NCBI GenBank assembly: GCA_022605955.1
Contig: JAKCOZ010000251.1
Location: 186,001-250,000, forward strand
DNA from: Rallus limicola
Lineage: Eukaryota; Chordata; Aves; Gruiformes; Rallidae
Direction: 5' to 3'
DNA length: 64,000 nucleotides
Numbering within the stretch: position 1 is the stretch's first letter; every line of letters starts with the position of its first letter. Position numbers and translations under genes: made by a program. The notes under the pieces are model-generated. The model made no database searches, was not told the origin of the DNA, and saw only the letters and a list, made by a program, of their open reading frames with translations. Shown here piece by piece: positions 23,601 to 35,800 of the stretch.

Positions 23601-25200
23601 TCCTGTTAGGAGGTTTCAGACAAGCTATGCCTTTCAGGCCTAGCTTCTTTACTTTGGGAGTTATTGCTGGACGTTTAGCATGTTTTGAACTGCAGTCTGC
23701 TAGGGCCGAGAAAAGCACCGTAGGAGGTTCCAGGCATGTTCCCTCTTTCCAGGCAAAGGAAAAGGCTGAGAGCCAAAGTGACAGGGTCTGCTCGTGTGTC
23801 CTGTTAGGAGGTTTCAGACAAGCTATGCCTTTCAGGCCTAGCTTCTTTACTTTGGGAGTTATTGCTGGACGTTTAGCATGTTTTGAACTGCAGTCTGCTA
23901 GGGCCGAGAAAAGCACCGTAGGAGGTTCCAGGCATGTTCCCTCTTTCCAGGCAAAGGAAAAGGCTGAGAGCCAAAGTGACAGGGTCTGCTCGTGTGTCCT
24001 GTTAGGAGGTTTCAGACAAGCTATGCCTTTCAGGCCTAGCTTCTTTACTTTGGGAGTTATTGCTGGACGTTTAGCATGTTTTGAACTGCAGTCTGCTAGG
24101 GCCGAGAAAAGCGCCGTAGGAGGTTCCAGGCATGTTCCCTCTTTCCAGGCAAAGGAAAAGGCTGAGAGCCAAAGTGACAGGGTCTGCTCGTGTGTCCTGT
24201 TAGGAGGTTTCAGACAAGCTATGCCTTTCAGGCCTAGCTTCTTTACTTTGGGAGTTATTGCTGGACGTTTAGCATGTTTTGAACTGCAGTCTGCTAGGGC
24301 CGAGAAAAGCACCGTAGGAGGTTCCAGGCATGTTCCCTCTTTCCAGGCAAAGGAAAAGGCTGAGAGCCAAAGTGACAGGGTCTGCTCGTGTGTCCTGTTA
24401 GGAGGTTTCAGACAAGCTATGCCTTTCAGGCCTAGCTTCTTTACTTTGGGAGTTATTGCTGGACGTTTAGCATGTTTTGAACTGCAGTCTGCTAGGGCCG
24501 AGAAAAGCACCGAAGGAGGTTCCAGGCATGTTCCCTCTTTCCAGGCAAAGGAAAAGGCTGAGAGCCAAAGTGACAGGGTCTGCTCGTGTGTCCTGTTAGG
24601 AGGTTTCAGACAAGCTATGCCTTTCAGGCCTAGCTTCTTTACTTTGGGAGTTATTGCTGGACGTTTAGCATGTTTTGAACTGCAGTCTGCTAGGGCCGAG
24701 AAAAGCACCGTAGGAGGTTCCAGGCATGTTCCCTCTTTCCAGGCAAAGGAAAAGGCTGAGAGCCAAAGTGACAGGGTCTGCTCGTGTGTCCTGTTAGGAG
24801 GTTTCAGACAAGCTATGCCTTTCAGGCCTAGCTTCTTTACTTTGGGAGTTATTGCTGGACGTTTAGCATGTTTTGAACTGCAGTCTGCTAGGGCCGAGAA
24901 AAGCACCGTAGGAGGTTCCAGGCATGTTCCCTCTTTCCAGGCAAAGGAAAAGGCTGAGAGCCAAAGTGACAGGGTCTGCTCGTGTGTCCTGTTAGGAGGT
25001 TTCAGACAAGCTATGCCTTTCAGGCCTAGCTTCTTTACTTTGGGAGTTATTGCTGGACGTTTAGCATGTTTTGAACTGCAGTCTGCTAGGGCCGAGAAAA
25101 GCACCGTAGGAGGTTCCAGGCATGTTCCCTCTTTCCAGGCAAAGGAAAAGGCTGAGAGCCAAAGTGACAGGGTCTGCTCGTGTGTCCTGTTAGGAGGTTT
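17633..25200 (+). repeat. Zone B: highly homogenised core (~38 monomers)
   Basis: Most units here are identical or differ by one base. Between 17.69 and 21.85 kb (21 units) I count about a dozen changes, including AAGCGCC (17971), CTTTAAGG (18685), CTTCTAGG (19341 and 20133, four units apart), GGATGT (19513), CTCATG (20427) and CTACAG (20721). From 22.4 to 25.2 kb changes are rarer still. A short interruption at about 21.86-22.26 kb has CCTCGCTTC, TTAGGGGG and GGCGAG, resembling 17.48 kb at a distance of 24 units. The AAGCGCC change recurs at 24109, 31 units from its first copy. Low divergence points to the most recent amplification in the window. Confidence 0.85.
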
Positions 25201-25702
25201 CAGACGAGCTATGCCTTTCAGGCCTAGCTTCTTTACTTTGGGAGTTATTGCTGGACGTTTAGCATGTTTTGAACTGCAGTCTGCCAGGGCCGAGAAAAGC
25301 ACCGTAGGAGGTTCCAGGCATGTTCCCTCTTTCCAGGCAAAGGAAAAGGCTGAGAGCCAAAGTGACAGGGTCTGCTCGTGTGTCCTGTTAGGAGGTTTCA
25401 GACAAGCTATGCCTTTCAGGCCTCGCTTCTTTACTTTGGCAGTTATTGCTCGACGTTTAGCATGTTTTGAACTGCAGTCTGCTAGGGCCGAGAAAAGCAC
25501 CGTAGGAGGTTCCAGGCATGTTCCCTCTTTCCAGGCAAAGGAAAAGGCTGAGAGCCAAAGTGACAGGGTCTGCTCGTGTGTCCTGTTAGGAGGTTTCAGA
25601 CAAGCTATGCCTTTCAGGCCTAGCTTCTTTACTTTGGGAGTTATTGCTGGACGTTTAGCATGTTTGAACTGCAGTCTGCTAGGGCCGAGAAAAGCACCGT
25701 AG
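17687..25702 (+). other. Longest open frame on the array; not supported as a gene
   Basis: A 2,671-codon open frame exists because the unit length is a multiple of three and one + frame lacks stops. It encodes about 40 copies of a 66-residue repeat beginning MPFRPSFF and ending GGFRQA. One minus-strand frame is also open (for example 33869-38962, 1,697 codons). The commonest changes alter residues (Q/R, L/S, R/C, FE/CD, K/N), and 1-bp indels and stops occur without compensation. There is no promoter, unique N-terminus or terminal domain. I read the frame as incidental to the satellite. Translation is not excluded by sequence alone. Confidence 0.85.
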
Positions 25703-25900
25703 GAGGTTCCAGGCATGTTCCCTCTTTCCAGGCAAAGGAAAAGGCTGAGAGCCAAAGTGACAGGGTCTGCTCGTGTGTCCTGTTAGGAGGTTTCAGACGA
25801 GCTATGCCTTTCAGGCCTAGCTTCTTTACTTTGGGAGTTATTGCTGGACGTTTAGCATGTTTTGAACTGCAGTCTGCTAGGGCCGAGAAAAGCACCGTAG
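25201..25900 (+). repeat. Junction between zone B and zone C
   Basis: A GACGAG unit is followed by CTGCCAGG (25284). Next comes a diverged unit with CCTCGCTTC plus GGCAGTTATTGCTCGACG (25423-25455), then the fifth one-T deletion unit (25663-25665) and a GACGAG unit. The one-T deletion lies exactly 9,702 bp (49 units; one loss offset by one gain) after the copy at 15.96 kb. Right of this point the characteristic variants change abruptly, so this is a subfamily boundary that reuses an A-type marker. Confidence 0.7.
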
Positions 25901-28900
25901 GAGGTTCCAGGCATGTTCCCTCTTTCCAGGCAAAGGAAAAGGCTGAGAGCCAAAGTGACAGGGTCTGCTCGTGTGTCCTGTTAGGAGGTTTCAGACAAGC
26001 TATGCCTTTCAGGCCTAGCTTCTTTACTTTGGGAGTTATTGCTGGACGTTTAGCATGTTTTGAACTGCAGTCTGCTAGGGCCGAGAAAAGCACCGTAGGA
26101 GGTTCCAGGCATGTTCCCTCTTTCCAGGCAAAGGAAAAGGCTGAGAGCCAAAGTGACAGGGTCTGCTCGTGTGTCCTGTTAGGAGGTTTCAGATGAGCTA
26201 TGCCTTTCAGGCCTAGCTTCTTTACTTTGGGAGTTATTGCTGGACGTTTAGCATGTTTTGAACTGCAGTCTGCTAGGGCCGAGAAAAGCAACGTAGGAGG
26301 TTCCAGGCATGTTCCCTCTTTCCAGGCAAAGGAAAATGCTGAGAGCCAAAGTGACAGGGTCTGCTCGTGTGTCCTGTTAGGAGGTTTCAGACAAGCTATG
26401 CCTTTCAGGCCTAGCTTCTTTACTTTGGGAGTTATTGCTGGATGTTTAGCATGTTTTGAACTGCAGTCTGCTAGGGCCGAGAAAAGCACCGTAGGAGGTT
26501 CCAGGCATGTTCCCTCTTTCCAGGCAAAGGAAAAGGCTGAGAGCCAAAGTGACAGGGTCTGCTCGTGTGTCCTGTTAGGAGGTTTCAGACGAGCTATGCC
26601 TTTCAGGCCTAGCTTCTTTACTTTGGGAGTTATTGCTGGACGTTTAGCATGTTTTGAACTGCAGTCTGCTAGGGCCGAGAAAAGCACCGTAGGAGGTTCC
26701 AGGCATGTTCCCTCTTTCCAGGCAAAGGAAAATGCTGAGAGCCAAAGTGACAGGGTCTGCTCGTGTGTCCTGTTAGGAGGTTTCAGACAAGCTATGCCTT
26801 TCAGGCCTAGCTTCTTTACTTTGGGAGTTATTGCTGGACGTTTAGCATGTTTTGAACTGCAGTCTGCTAGGGCCGAGAAAAGCACCGTAGGAGGTTCCAG
26901 GCATGTTCCCTCTTTCCAGGCAAAGGAAAAGGCTGAGAGCCAAAGTGACAGGGTCTGCTCGTGTGTCCTGTCAGGAGGTTTCAGACAAGCTATGCCTTTC
27001 AGGCCTAGCTTCTTTACTTTGGGAGTTATTGCTGGACGTTTAGCATGTTTTGAACTGCAGTCTGCTAGGGCCGAGAAAAGCACCGTAGGAGGTTCTAGGC
27101 ATGTTCCCTCTTTCCAGGCAAAGGAAAAGGCTGAGAGCCAAAGTGACAGGGTCTGCTCGTGTGTCCTGTTAGGAGGTTTCAGACGAGCTATGCCTTTCAG
27201 GCCTAGCTTCTTTACTTTGGGAGTTATTGCTGGACGTTTAGCATGTTTTGAACTGCAGTCTGCTAGGGCCGAGAAAAGCACCGTAGGAGGTTCCAGGCAT
27301 GTTCCCTCTTTCCAGGCAAAGGAAAAGGCTGAGAGCCAAAGTGACAGGGTCTGCTCGTGTGTCCTGTTAGGAGGTTTCAGACGAGCTATGCCTTTCAGGC
27401 CTAGCTTCTTTACTTTGGGAGTTATTGCTGGACGTTTAGCATGTTTTGAACTGCAGTCTGCTAGGGCCGAGAAAAGCACCGTAGGAGGTTCCAGGCATGT
27501 TCCCTCTTTCCAGGCAAAGGAAAAGGCTGAGAGCCAAAGTGACAGGGTCTGCTCGTGTGTCCTGTTAGGAGGTTTCAGACAAGCTATGCCTTTCAGGCCT
27601 AGCTTCTTTACTTTGGGAGTTATTGCTGGATGTTTAGCATGTTTTGAACTGCAGTCTGCTAGGGCCGAGAAAAGCACCGTAGGAGGTTCCAGGCATGTTC
27701 CCTCTTTCCAGGCAAAGGAAAAGGCTGAGAGCCAAAGTGACAGGGTCTGCTCGTGTGTCCTGTTAGGAGGTTTCAGACGAGCTATGCCTTTCAGGCCTAG
27801 CTTCTTTACTTTGGGAGTTATTGCTGGACGTTTAGCATGTTTTGAACTGCAGTCTGCTAGGGCCGAGAAAAGCACCGTAGGAGGTTCCAGGCATGTTCCC
27901 TCTTTCCAGGCAAAGGAAAAGGCTGAGAGCCAAAGTGACAGGGTCTGCTCGTGTGTCCTGTCAGGAGGTTTCAGACAAGCTATGCCTTTCAGGCCTAGCT
28001 TCTTTACTTTGGGAGTTATTGCTGGACGTTTAGCATGTTTTGAACTGCAGTCTGCTAGGGCCGAGAAAAGCACCGTAGGAGGTTCCAGGCATGTTCCCTC
28101 TTTCCAGGCAAAGGAAAAGGCTGAGAGCCAAAGTGACAGGGTCTGCTCGTGTGTCCTGTTAGGAGGTTTCAGACAAGCTATGCCTTTCAGGCCTAGCTTC
28201 TTTACTTTGGGAGTTATTGCTGGATGTTTAGCATGTTTTGAACTGCAGTCTGCTAGGGCCGAGAAAAGCACCGTAGGAGGTTCCAGGCATGTTCCCTCTT
28301 TCCAGGCAAAGGAAAAGGCTGAGAGCCAAAGTGACAGGGTCTGCTCGTGTGTCCTGTTAGGGGGTTTCAGACGAGCTATGCCTTTCAGGCCTAGCTTCTT
28401 TACTTTGGGAGTTATTGCTGGATGTTTAGCATGTTTTGAACTGCAGTCTGCTAGGGCCGAGAAAAGCACCGTAGGAGGTTCCAGGCATGTTCCCTCTTTC
28501 CAGGCAAAGGAAAAGGCTGAGAGCCAAAGTGACAGGGTCTGCTCGTGTGTCCTGTTAGGGGGTTTCAGACAAGCTATGCCTTTCAGGCCTAGCTTCTTTA
28601 CTTTGGGAGTTATTGCTGGACGTTTAGCATGTTTTGAACTGCAGTCTGCTAGGGCCGAGAAAAGCACCGTAGGAGGTTCCAGGCATGTTCCCTCTTTCCA
28701 GGCAAAGGAAAAGGCTGAGAGCCAAAGTGACAGGGTCTGCTCGTGTGTCCTGTCAGGAGTTTTCAGACAAGCTATGCCTTTCAGGCCTAGCTTCTTTACT
28801 TTGGGAGTTATTGCTGGACGTTTAGCATGTTTTGAACTGCAGTCTGCTAGGGCCGAGAAAAGCACCGTAGGAGGTTCCAGGCATGTTCCCTCTTTCCAGG

Positions 28901-30500
28901 CAAAGGAAAAGGCTGAGAGCCAAAGTGACAGGGTCTGCTCGTGTGTCCTGTTAGGAGGTTTCAGACGAGCTATGCCTTTCAGGCCTAGCTTCTTTACTTT
29001 GGGAGTTATTGCTGGACGTTTAGCATGTTTTAAACTGCAGTCTGCTAGGGCCGAGAAAAGCACCGTAGGAGGTTCCAGGCATGTTCCCTCTTTCCAGGCA
29101 AAGGAAAAGGCTGAGAGCCAAAGTGACAGGGTCTGCTCGTGTGTCCTGTCAGGAGGTTTCAGACAAGCTATGCCTTTCAGGCCTAGCTTCTTTACTTTGG
29201 GAGTTATTGCTGGACGTTTAGCATGTTTTTAACTGCAGTCTGCTAGGGCCGAGAAAAGCACCGTAGGAGGTTCCAGGCATGTTCCCTCTTTCCAGGCAAA
29301 GGAAAATGCTGAGAGCCAAAGTGACAGGGTCTGCTCGTGTGTCCTGTTAGGAGGTTTCAGACAAGCTATGCCTTTCAGGCCTAGCTTCTTTACTTTGGGA
29401 GTTATTGCTGGACGTTTAGCATGTTTTGAACTGCAGTCTGCTAGGGCCGAGAAAAGCACCGTAGGAGGTTCCAGGCATGTTCCCTCTTTCCAGGCAAAGG
29501 AAAAGGCTGAGAGCCAAAGTGACAGGGTCTGCTCGTGTGTCCTGTCAGGAGGTTTCAGACAAGCTATGCCTTTCAGGCCTAACTTCTTTACTTTGGGAGT
29601 TATTGCTGGACGTTTAGCATGTTTTGAACTGCAGTCTGCTAGGGCCGAGAAAAGCACCGTAGGAGGTTCCAGGCATGTTCCCTCTTTCCAGGCAAAGGAA
29701 AAGGCTGAGAGCCAAAGTGACAGGGTCTGCTCGTGTGTCCTGTTAGGAGGTTTCAGACGAGCTATGCCTTTCAGGCCTAGCTTCTTTACTTTGGGAGTTA
29801 TTGCTGGATGTTTAGCATGTTTTGAACTGCAGTCTGCTAGGGCCGAGAAAAGCACCGTAGGAGGTTCCAGGCATGTTCCCTCTTTCCAGGCAAAGGAAAA
29901 GGCTGAGAGCCAAAGTGACAGGGTCTGCTCGTGTGTCCTGTTAGGAGGTTTCAGACAAGCTATGCCTTTCAGGCCTAGCTTCTTTACTTTGGGAGTTATT
30001 GCTGGACGTTTAGCATGTTTTGAACTGCAGTCTGCTAGGGCCGAGAAAAGCACCGTAGGAGGTTCCAGGCATGTTCCCTCTTTCCAGGCAAAGGAAAAGG
30101 CTGAGAGCCAAAGTGACAGGGTCTGCTCGTGTGTCCTGTCAGGAGGTTTCAGACAAGCTATGCCTTTCAGTCCTAGCTTCTTTACTTTGGGTGTTATTGC
30201 TGGACGTTTAGCATGTTGTGACCTGCAGTCTGCTAGGGCCGAGAAAAGCACCGTAGGAGGTTCCAGGCATGTTCCCTCTTTCCAGGCAAAGGAAAATGCT
30301 GAGAGCCAAAGTGACAGGGTCTGCTCGTGTGTCCTGTTAGGAGGTTTCAGACAAGCTATGCCTTTCAGGCCTAGCTTCTTTACTTTGGGAGTTATTGCTG
30401 GACGTTTAGCATGTTTTGAACTGCAGTCTGCTAGGGCCGAGAAAAGCACCGTAGGAGGTTCCAGGCATGTTCCCTCTTTCCAGGCAAAGGAAAAGGCTGA
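25900..30500 (+). repeat. Zone C segmental duplication, copy 1 (~23 monomers)
   Basis: Rare markers repeat 9,899 bp downstream in the same order: AGATGAGC (26192), AAGCAACG (26287), GTTCTAGG (27092), GTCAGGAGTTTTC (28753), GTTTTAAACTG (29026), GTTTTTAACTG (29225), CCTAACTTC (29579), and TTTGGGTGTT plus TTGTGACC (30186-30221). Only a few differences separate the copies by eye, for example AGTCCT at 30171 here. The left edge lies between 25.8 and 26.0 kb (GACGAG versus GACAAG) and the right edge near 30.5 kb (TTAGGGGG versus CTGTCAGG). The offset is 50 units minus the 1-bp deletion at 31.43 kb. Confidence 0.85.
29225..29233 (+). other. Diagnostic GTTTTTAAC change (stop in the + open frame)
   Basis: GCATGTTTTGAACTG becomes GCATGTTTTTAACTG, always one unit after GTTTTAAACTG. 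The linked pair recurs with the T change at about 39128, 42692 and 45068, at spacings of 50 (minus 1 bp), 18 and 12 units. It is a clean marker of zone C higher-order units. Confidence 0.9.
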
Positions 30501-33500
30501 GAGCCAAAGTGACAGGGTCTGCTCGTGTGTCCTGTTAGGGGGTTTCAGACAAGCTATGCCTTTCAGGCCTAGCTTCTTTACTTTGGGAGTTATTGCTGGA
30601 CGTTTAGCATGTTTTGAACTGCAGTCTGCTAGGGCCGAGAAAAGCACCGTAGGAGGTTCCAGGCATGTTCCCTCTTTCCAGGCAAAGGAAAAGGCTGAGA
30701 GCCAAAGTGACAGGGTCTGCTCGTGTGTCCTGTTAGGAGGTTTCAGACGAGCTATGCCTTTCAGGCCTAGCTTCTTTACTTTGGGAGTTATTGCTGGACG
30801 TTTAGCATGTTTTGAACTGCAGTCTGCTAGGGCCGAGAAAAGCACCGTAGGAGGTTCCAGGCATGTTCCCTCTTTCCAGGCAAAGGAAAAGGCTGAGAGC
30901 CAAAGTGACAGGGTCTGCTCGTGTGTCCTGTCAGGAGGTTTCAGACAAGCTATGCCTTTCAGGCCTAGCTTCTTTACTTTGGGAGTTATTGCTGGACGTT
31001 TAGCATGTTTTGAACTGCAGTCTGCTAGGGCCGAGAAAAGCACCGTAGGAGGTTCCAGGCATGTTCCCTCTTTCCAGGCAAAGGAAAAGGCTGAGAGCCA
31101 AAGTGACAGGGTCTGCTCGTGTGTCCTGTTAGGAGGTTTCAGACAAGCTATGCCTTTCAGGCCTAGCTTCTTTACTTTGGGAGTTATTGCTGGACGTTTA
31201 GCATGTTTTGAACTGCAGTCTGCTAGGGCCGAGAAAAGCACCGTAGGAGGTTCCAGGCATGTTCCCTCTTTCCAGGCAAAGGAAAAGGCTGAGAGTCAAA
31301 GTGACAGGGTCTGCTCGTGTGTCCTGTTAGGAGGTTTCAGACGAGCTATGCCTTTCAGGCCTAGCTTCTTTACTTTGGGAGTTATTGCTGGACGTTTAGC
31401 ATGTTTTGAACTGCAGTCTGCTAGGGCCAGAAAAGCACCGTAGGAGGTTCCAGGCATGTTCCCTCTTTCCAGGCAAAGGAAAAGGCTGAGAGCCAAAGTG
31501 ACAGGGTCTGCTCGTGTTTCCTGTTAGGAGGTTTCAGACAAGCTATGCCTTTCAGGCCTAGCTTCTTTACTTTGGGAGTTATTGCTGGATGTTTAGCATG
31601 TTTTGAACTGCAGTCTGCTAGGGCCGAGAAAAGCACCGTAGGAGGTTCCAGGCATGTTCCCTCTTTCCAGGCAAAGGAAAAGGCTGAGAGCCAAAGTGAC
31701 AGGGTCTGCTCGTGTGTCCTGTTAGGAGGTTTCAGACGAGCTATGACTTTCAGGCCTAGCTTCTTTACTTTGGGAGTTATTGCTGGACGTTTAGCATGTT
31801 TTGAACTGCAGTCTGCTAGGGCCGAGAAAAGCACCGTAGGAGGTTCCAGGCATGTTCCCTCTTTCCAGGCAAAGGAAAAGGCTGAGAGCCAAAGTGACAG
31901 GGTCTGCTCGTGTGTCCTGTTAGGAGGTTTCAGACGAGCTATGCCTTTCAGGCCTAGCTTCTTTACTTTGGGAGTTATTGCTGGACGTTTAGCATGTTTT
32001 GAACTGCAGTCTGCTAGGGCCGAGAAAAGCACCGTAGGAGGTTCCAGGCATGTTCCCTCTTTCCAGGCAAAGGAAAAGGCTGAGAGCCAAAGTGACAGGG
32101 TCTGCTCGTGTGTCCTGTTAGGAGGTTTCAGACAAGCTATGCCTTTCAGGCCTAGCTTCTTTACTTTGGGAGTTATTGCTGGACGTTTAGCATGTTTTGA
32201 ACTGCAGTCTGCTAGGGCCGAGAAAAGCACCGTAGGAGGTTCCAGGCATGTTCCCTCTTTCCAGGCAAAGGAAAAGGCTGAGAGCCAAAGTGACAGGGTC
32301 TGCTCGTGTGTCCTGTCAGGAGGTTTCAGACGAGCTATGCCTTTCAGGCCTAGCTTCTTTACTTTGGGAGTTATTGCTGGACGTTTAGCATGTTTTGAAC
32401 TGCAGTCTGCTAGGGCCGAGAAAAGCACCGTAGGAGGTTCCAGGCATGTTCCCTCTTTCCAGGCAAAGGAAAAGGCTGAGAGCCAAAGTGACAGGGTCTG
32501 CTCGTGTGTCCTCTCAGGAGGTTTCAGACAAGCTATGCCTTTCAGGCCTAGCTTCTTTACTTTGGGAGTTATTGCTGGACGTTTAGCATGTTTTGAACTG
32601 CAGTCTGCTAGGGCCGAGAAAAGCACCGTAGGAGGTTCCAGGCATGTTCCCTCTTTCCAGGCAAAGGAAAAGGCTGAGAGCCAAAGTGACAGGGTCTGCT
32701 CGTGTGTCCTGTTAGGAGGTTTCAGACAAGCTATGCCTTTCAGGCCTAGCTTCTTTACTTTGGGAGTTATTGCTGGACGTTTAGCATGTTTTGAACTGCA
32801 GTCTGCTAGGGCCGAGAAAAGCACCGTAGGAGGTTCCAGGCATGTTCCCTCTTTCCAGGCAAAGGAAAAGGCTGAGAGTCAAAGTGACAGGGTCTGCTCG
32901 TGTGTCCTGTTAGGAGGTTTCAGACAAGCTATGCCTTTCAGGCCTAGCTTCTTTACTTTGGGAGTTATTGCTGGACGTTTAGCATGTTTTGAACTGCAGT
33001 CTGCTAGGGCCGAGAAAAGCACCGTAGGAGGTTCCAGGCATGTTCCCTCTTTCCAGGCAAAGGAAAAGGCTGAGAGCCAAAGTGACAGGGTCTGCTCGTG
33101 TGTCCTGTTAGGAGGTTTCAGACAAGCTATGCCTTTCAGGCCTAGCTTCTTTACTTTGGGAGTTATTGCTGGATGTTTAGCATGTTTTGAACTGCAGTCT
33201 GCTAGGGCCGAGAAAAGCACCGTAGGAGGTTCCAGGCATGTTCCCTCTTTCCAGGCAAAGGAAAAGGCTGAGAGCCAAAGTGACAGGGTCTGCTCGTGTG
33301 TCCTGTTAGGAGGTTTCAGACGAGCTATGCCTTTCAGGCCTAGCTTCTTTACTTTGGGAGTTATTGCTGGACGTTTAGCATGTTTTGAACTGCAGTCTGC
33401 TAGGGCCGAGAAAAGCACCGTAGGAGGTTCCAGGCATGTTCCCTCTTTCCAGGCAAAGGAAAATGCTGAGAGCCAAAGTGACAGGGTCTGCTCGTGTGTC

Positions 33501-35800
33501 CTGTTAGGAGGTTTCAGACAAGCTATGCCTTTCAGGCCTAGCTTCTTTACTTTGGGAGTTATTGCTGGACGTTTAGCATGTTTTGAACTGCAGTCTGCTA
33601 GGGCCGAGAAAAGCACCGTAGGAGGTTCCAGGCATGTTCCCTCTTTCCAGGCAAAGGAAAAGGCTGAGAGCCAAAGTGACAGGGTCTGCTCGTGTGTCCT
33701 GTCAGGAGGTTTCAGACAAGCTATGCCTTTCAGGCCTAGCTTCTTTACTTTGGGAGTTATTGCTGGACGTTTAGCATGTTTTGAACTGCAGTCTGCTAGG
33801 GCCGAGAAAAGCACCGTAGGAGGTTCCAGGCATGTTCCCTCTTTCCAGGCAAAGGAAAAGGCTGAGAGTCAAAGTGACAGGGTCTGCTCGTGTGTCCTGT
33901 TAGGAGGTTTCAGACGAGCTATGCCTTTCAGGCCTAGCTTCTTTACTTTGGGAGTTATTGCTGGACGTTTAGCATGTTTTGAACTGAAGTCTGCTAGGGC
34001 CGAGAAAAGCACCGTAGGAGGTTCCAGGCATGTTCCCTCTTTCCAGGCAAAGGAAAAGGCTGAGAGCCAAAGTGACAGGGTCTGCTCGTGTGTCCTGTCA
34101 GGAGGTTTCAGACAAGCTATGCCTTTCAGGCCTAGCTTCTTTACTTTGGGAGTTATTGCTGGACGTTTAGCATGTTTTGAACTGCAGTCTGCTAGGGCCG
34201 AGAAAAGCACCGTAGGAGGTTCCAGGCATGTTCCCTCTTTCCAGGCAAAGGAAAAGGCTGAGAGCCAAAGTGACAGGGTCTGCTCGTGTGTCCTGTCAGG
34301 AGGTTTCAGACAAGCTATGCCTTTCAGGCCTAGCTTCTTTACTTTGGGAGTTATTGCTGGACGTTTAGCATGTTTTGAACTGCAGTCTGCTAGGGCCGAG
34401 AAAAGCACCGTAGGAGGTTCCAGGCATGTTCCCTCTTTCCAGGCAAAGGAAAAGGCTGAGAGCCAAAGTGACAGGGTCTGCTCGTGTGTCCTGTTAGGAG
34501 GTTTCAGACAAGCTATGCCTTTCAGGCCTAGCTTCTTTACTTTGGGAGTTATTGCTGGATGTTTAGCATGTTTTGAACTGCAGTCTGCTAGGGCCGAGAA
34601 AAGCACCGTAGGAGGTTCCAGGCATGTTCCCTCTTTCCAGGCAAAGGAAAAGGCTGAGAGCCAAAGTGACAGGGTCTGCTCGTGTGTCCTCTTAGGAGGT
34701 TTCAGACAAGCTATGACTTTCAGGCCTAGCTTCTTTACTTTGGGAGTTATTGATGGACGTTTAGCATGTTTTGAACTGCAGTCTGCTAGGGCCGAGAAAA
34801 GCACCGTAGGAGGTTCCAGGCATGTTCCCTCTTTCCAGGCAAAGGAAAAGGCTGAGAGCCAAAGTGACAGGGTCTGCTCGTGTGTCCTGTTAGGAGGTTT
34901 CAGACGAGCTATGCCTTTCAGGCCTAGCTTCTTTACTTTGGGAGTTATTGCTGGACGTTTAGCATGTTTTGAACTGCAGTCTGCTAGGGCCGAGAAAAGC
35001 ACCGTAGGAGGTTCCAGGCATGTTCCCTCTTTCCAGGCAAAGGAAAAGGCTGAGAGCCAAAGTGACAGGGTCTGCTCGTGTGTCCTGTTAGGAGGTTTCA
35101 GACAAGCTATGCCTTTCAGGCCTAGCTTCTTTACTTTGGGAGTTATTGCTGGATGTTTAGCATGTTTTGAACTGCAGTCTGCTAGGGCCGAGAAAAGCAC
35201 CGTAGGAGGTTCCAGGCATGTTCCCTCTTTCCAGGCAAAGGAAAAGGCTGAGAGCCAAAGTGACAGGGTCTGCTCGTGTCTCCTGTTAGGAGGTTTCAGA
35301 CGAGCTATGCCTTTCAGGCCTAGCTTCTTTACTTTGGGAGTTATTGCTGGACGTTTAGCATGTTTTGAACTGCAGTCTGCTAGGGCCGAGAAAAGCACCG
35401 TAGGAGGTTCCAGGCATGTTCCCTCTTTCCAGGCAAAGGAAAAGGCTGAGAGCCAAAGTGACAGGGTCTGCTCGTGTGTCCTGTCAGGAGGTTTCAGACA
35501 AGCTATGCCTTTCAGGCCTAGCTTCTTTACTTTGGGAGTTATTGCTGGACGTTTAGCATGTTTTGAACTGCAGTCTGCTAGGGCCGAGAAAAGCACCGTA
35601 GGAGGTTCCAGGCATGTTCCCTCTTTCCAGGCAAAGGAAAAGGCTGAGAGCCAAAGTGACAGGGTCTGCTCGTGTGTCCTGTCAGGAGGTTTCAGACAAG
35701 CTATGCCTTTCAGGCCTAGCTTCTTTACTTTGGGAGTTATTGCTGGACGTTTAGCATGTTTTGAACTGCAGTCTGCTAGGGCCGAGAAAAGCACCGTAGG
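30501..35800 (+). repeat. Zone C spacer segment between the two duplicated copies (~27 monomers)
   Basis: These are ordinary zone C units with mixed CTGTCAGG, GACGAG and GGATGT variants. Distinctive changes are AGAGTCAAAG at 31294, 32877 and 33867, CTATGACTTT at 31741 and 34722, GAACTGAAG at 33981 (PstI site lost), GTTATTGATGG at 34746 and a 1-bp deletion at 31.43 kb. I see no long marker order shared with neighbouring blocks, so its higher-order register is unclear. Confidence 0.7.
31426..31431. other. 1-bp deletion (GGGCCAGAAAAG)
   Basis: GGGCCGAG loses one G, giving a 197-bp unit and destroying one CpG. This deletion accounts for the -1 in the 9,899-bp offset of the zone C duplication. 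Confidence 0.9.
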
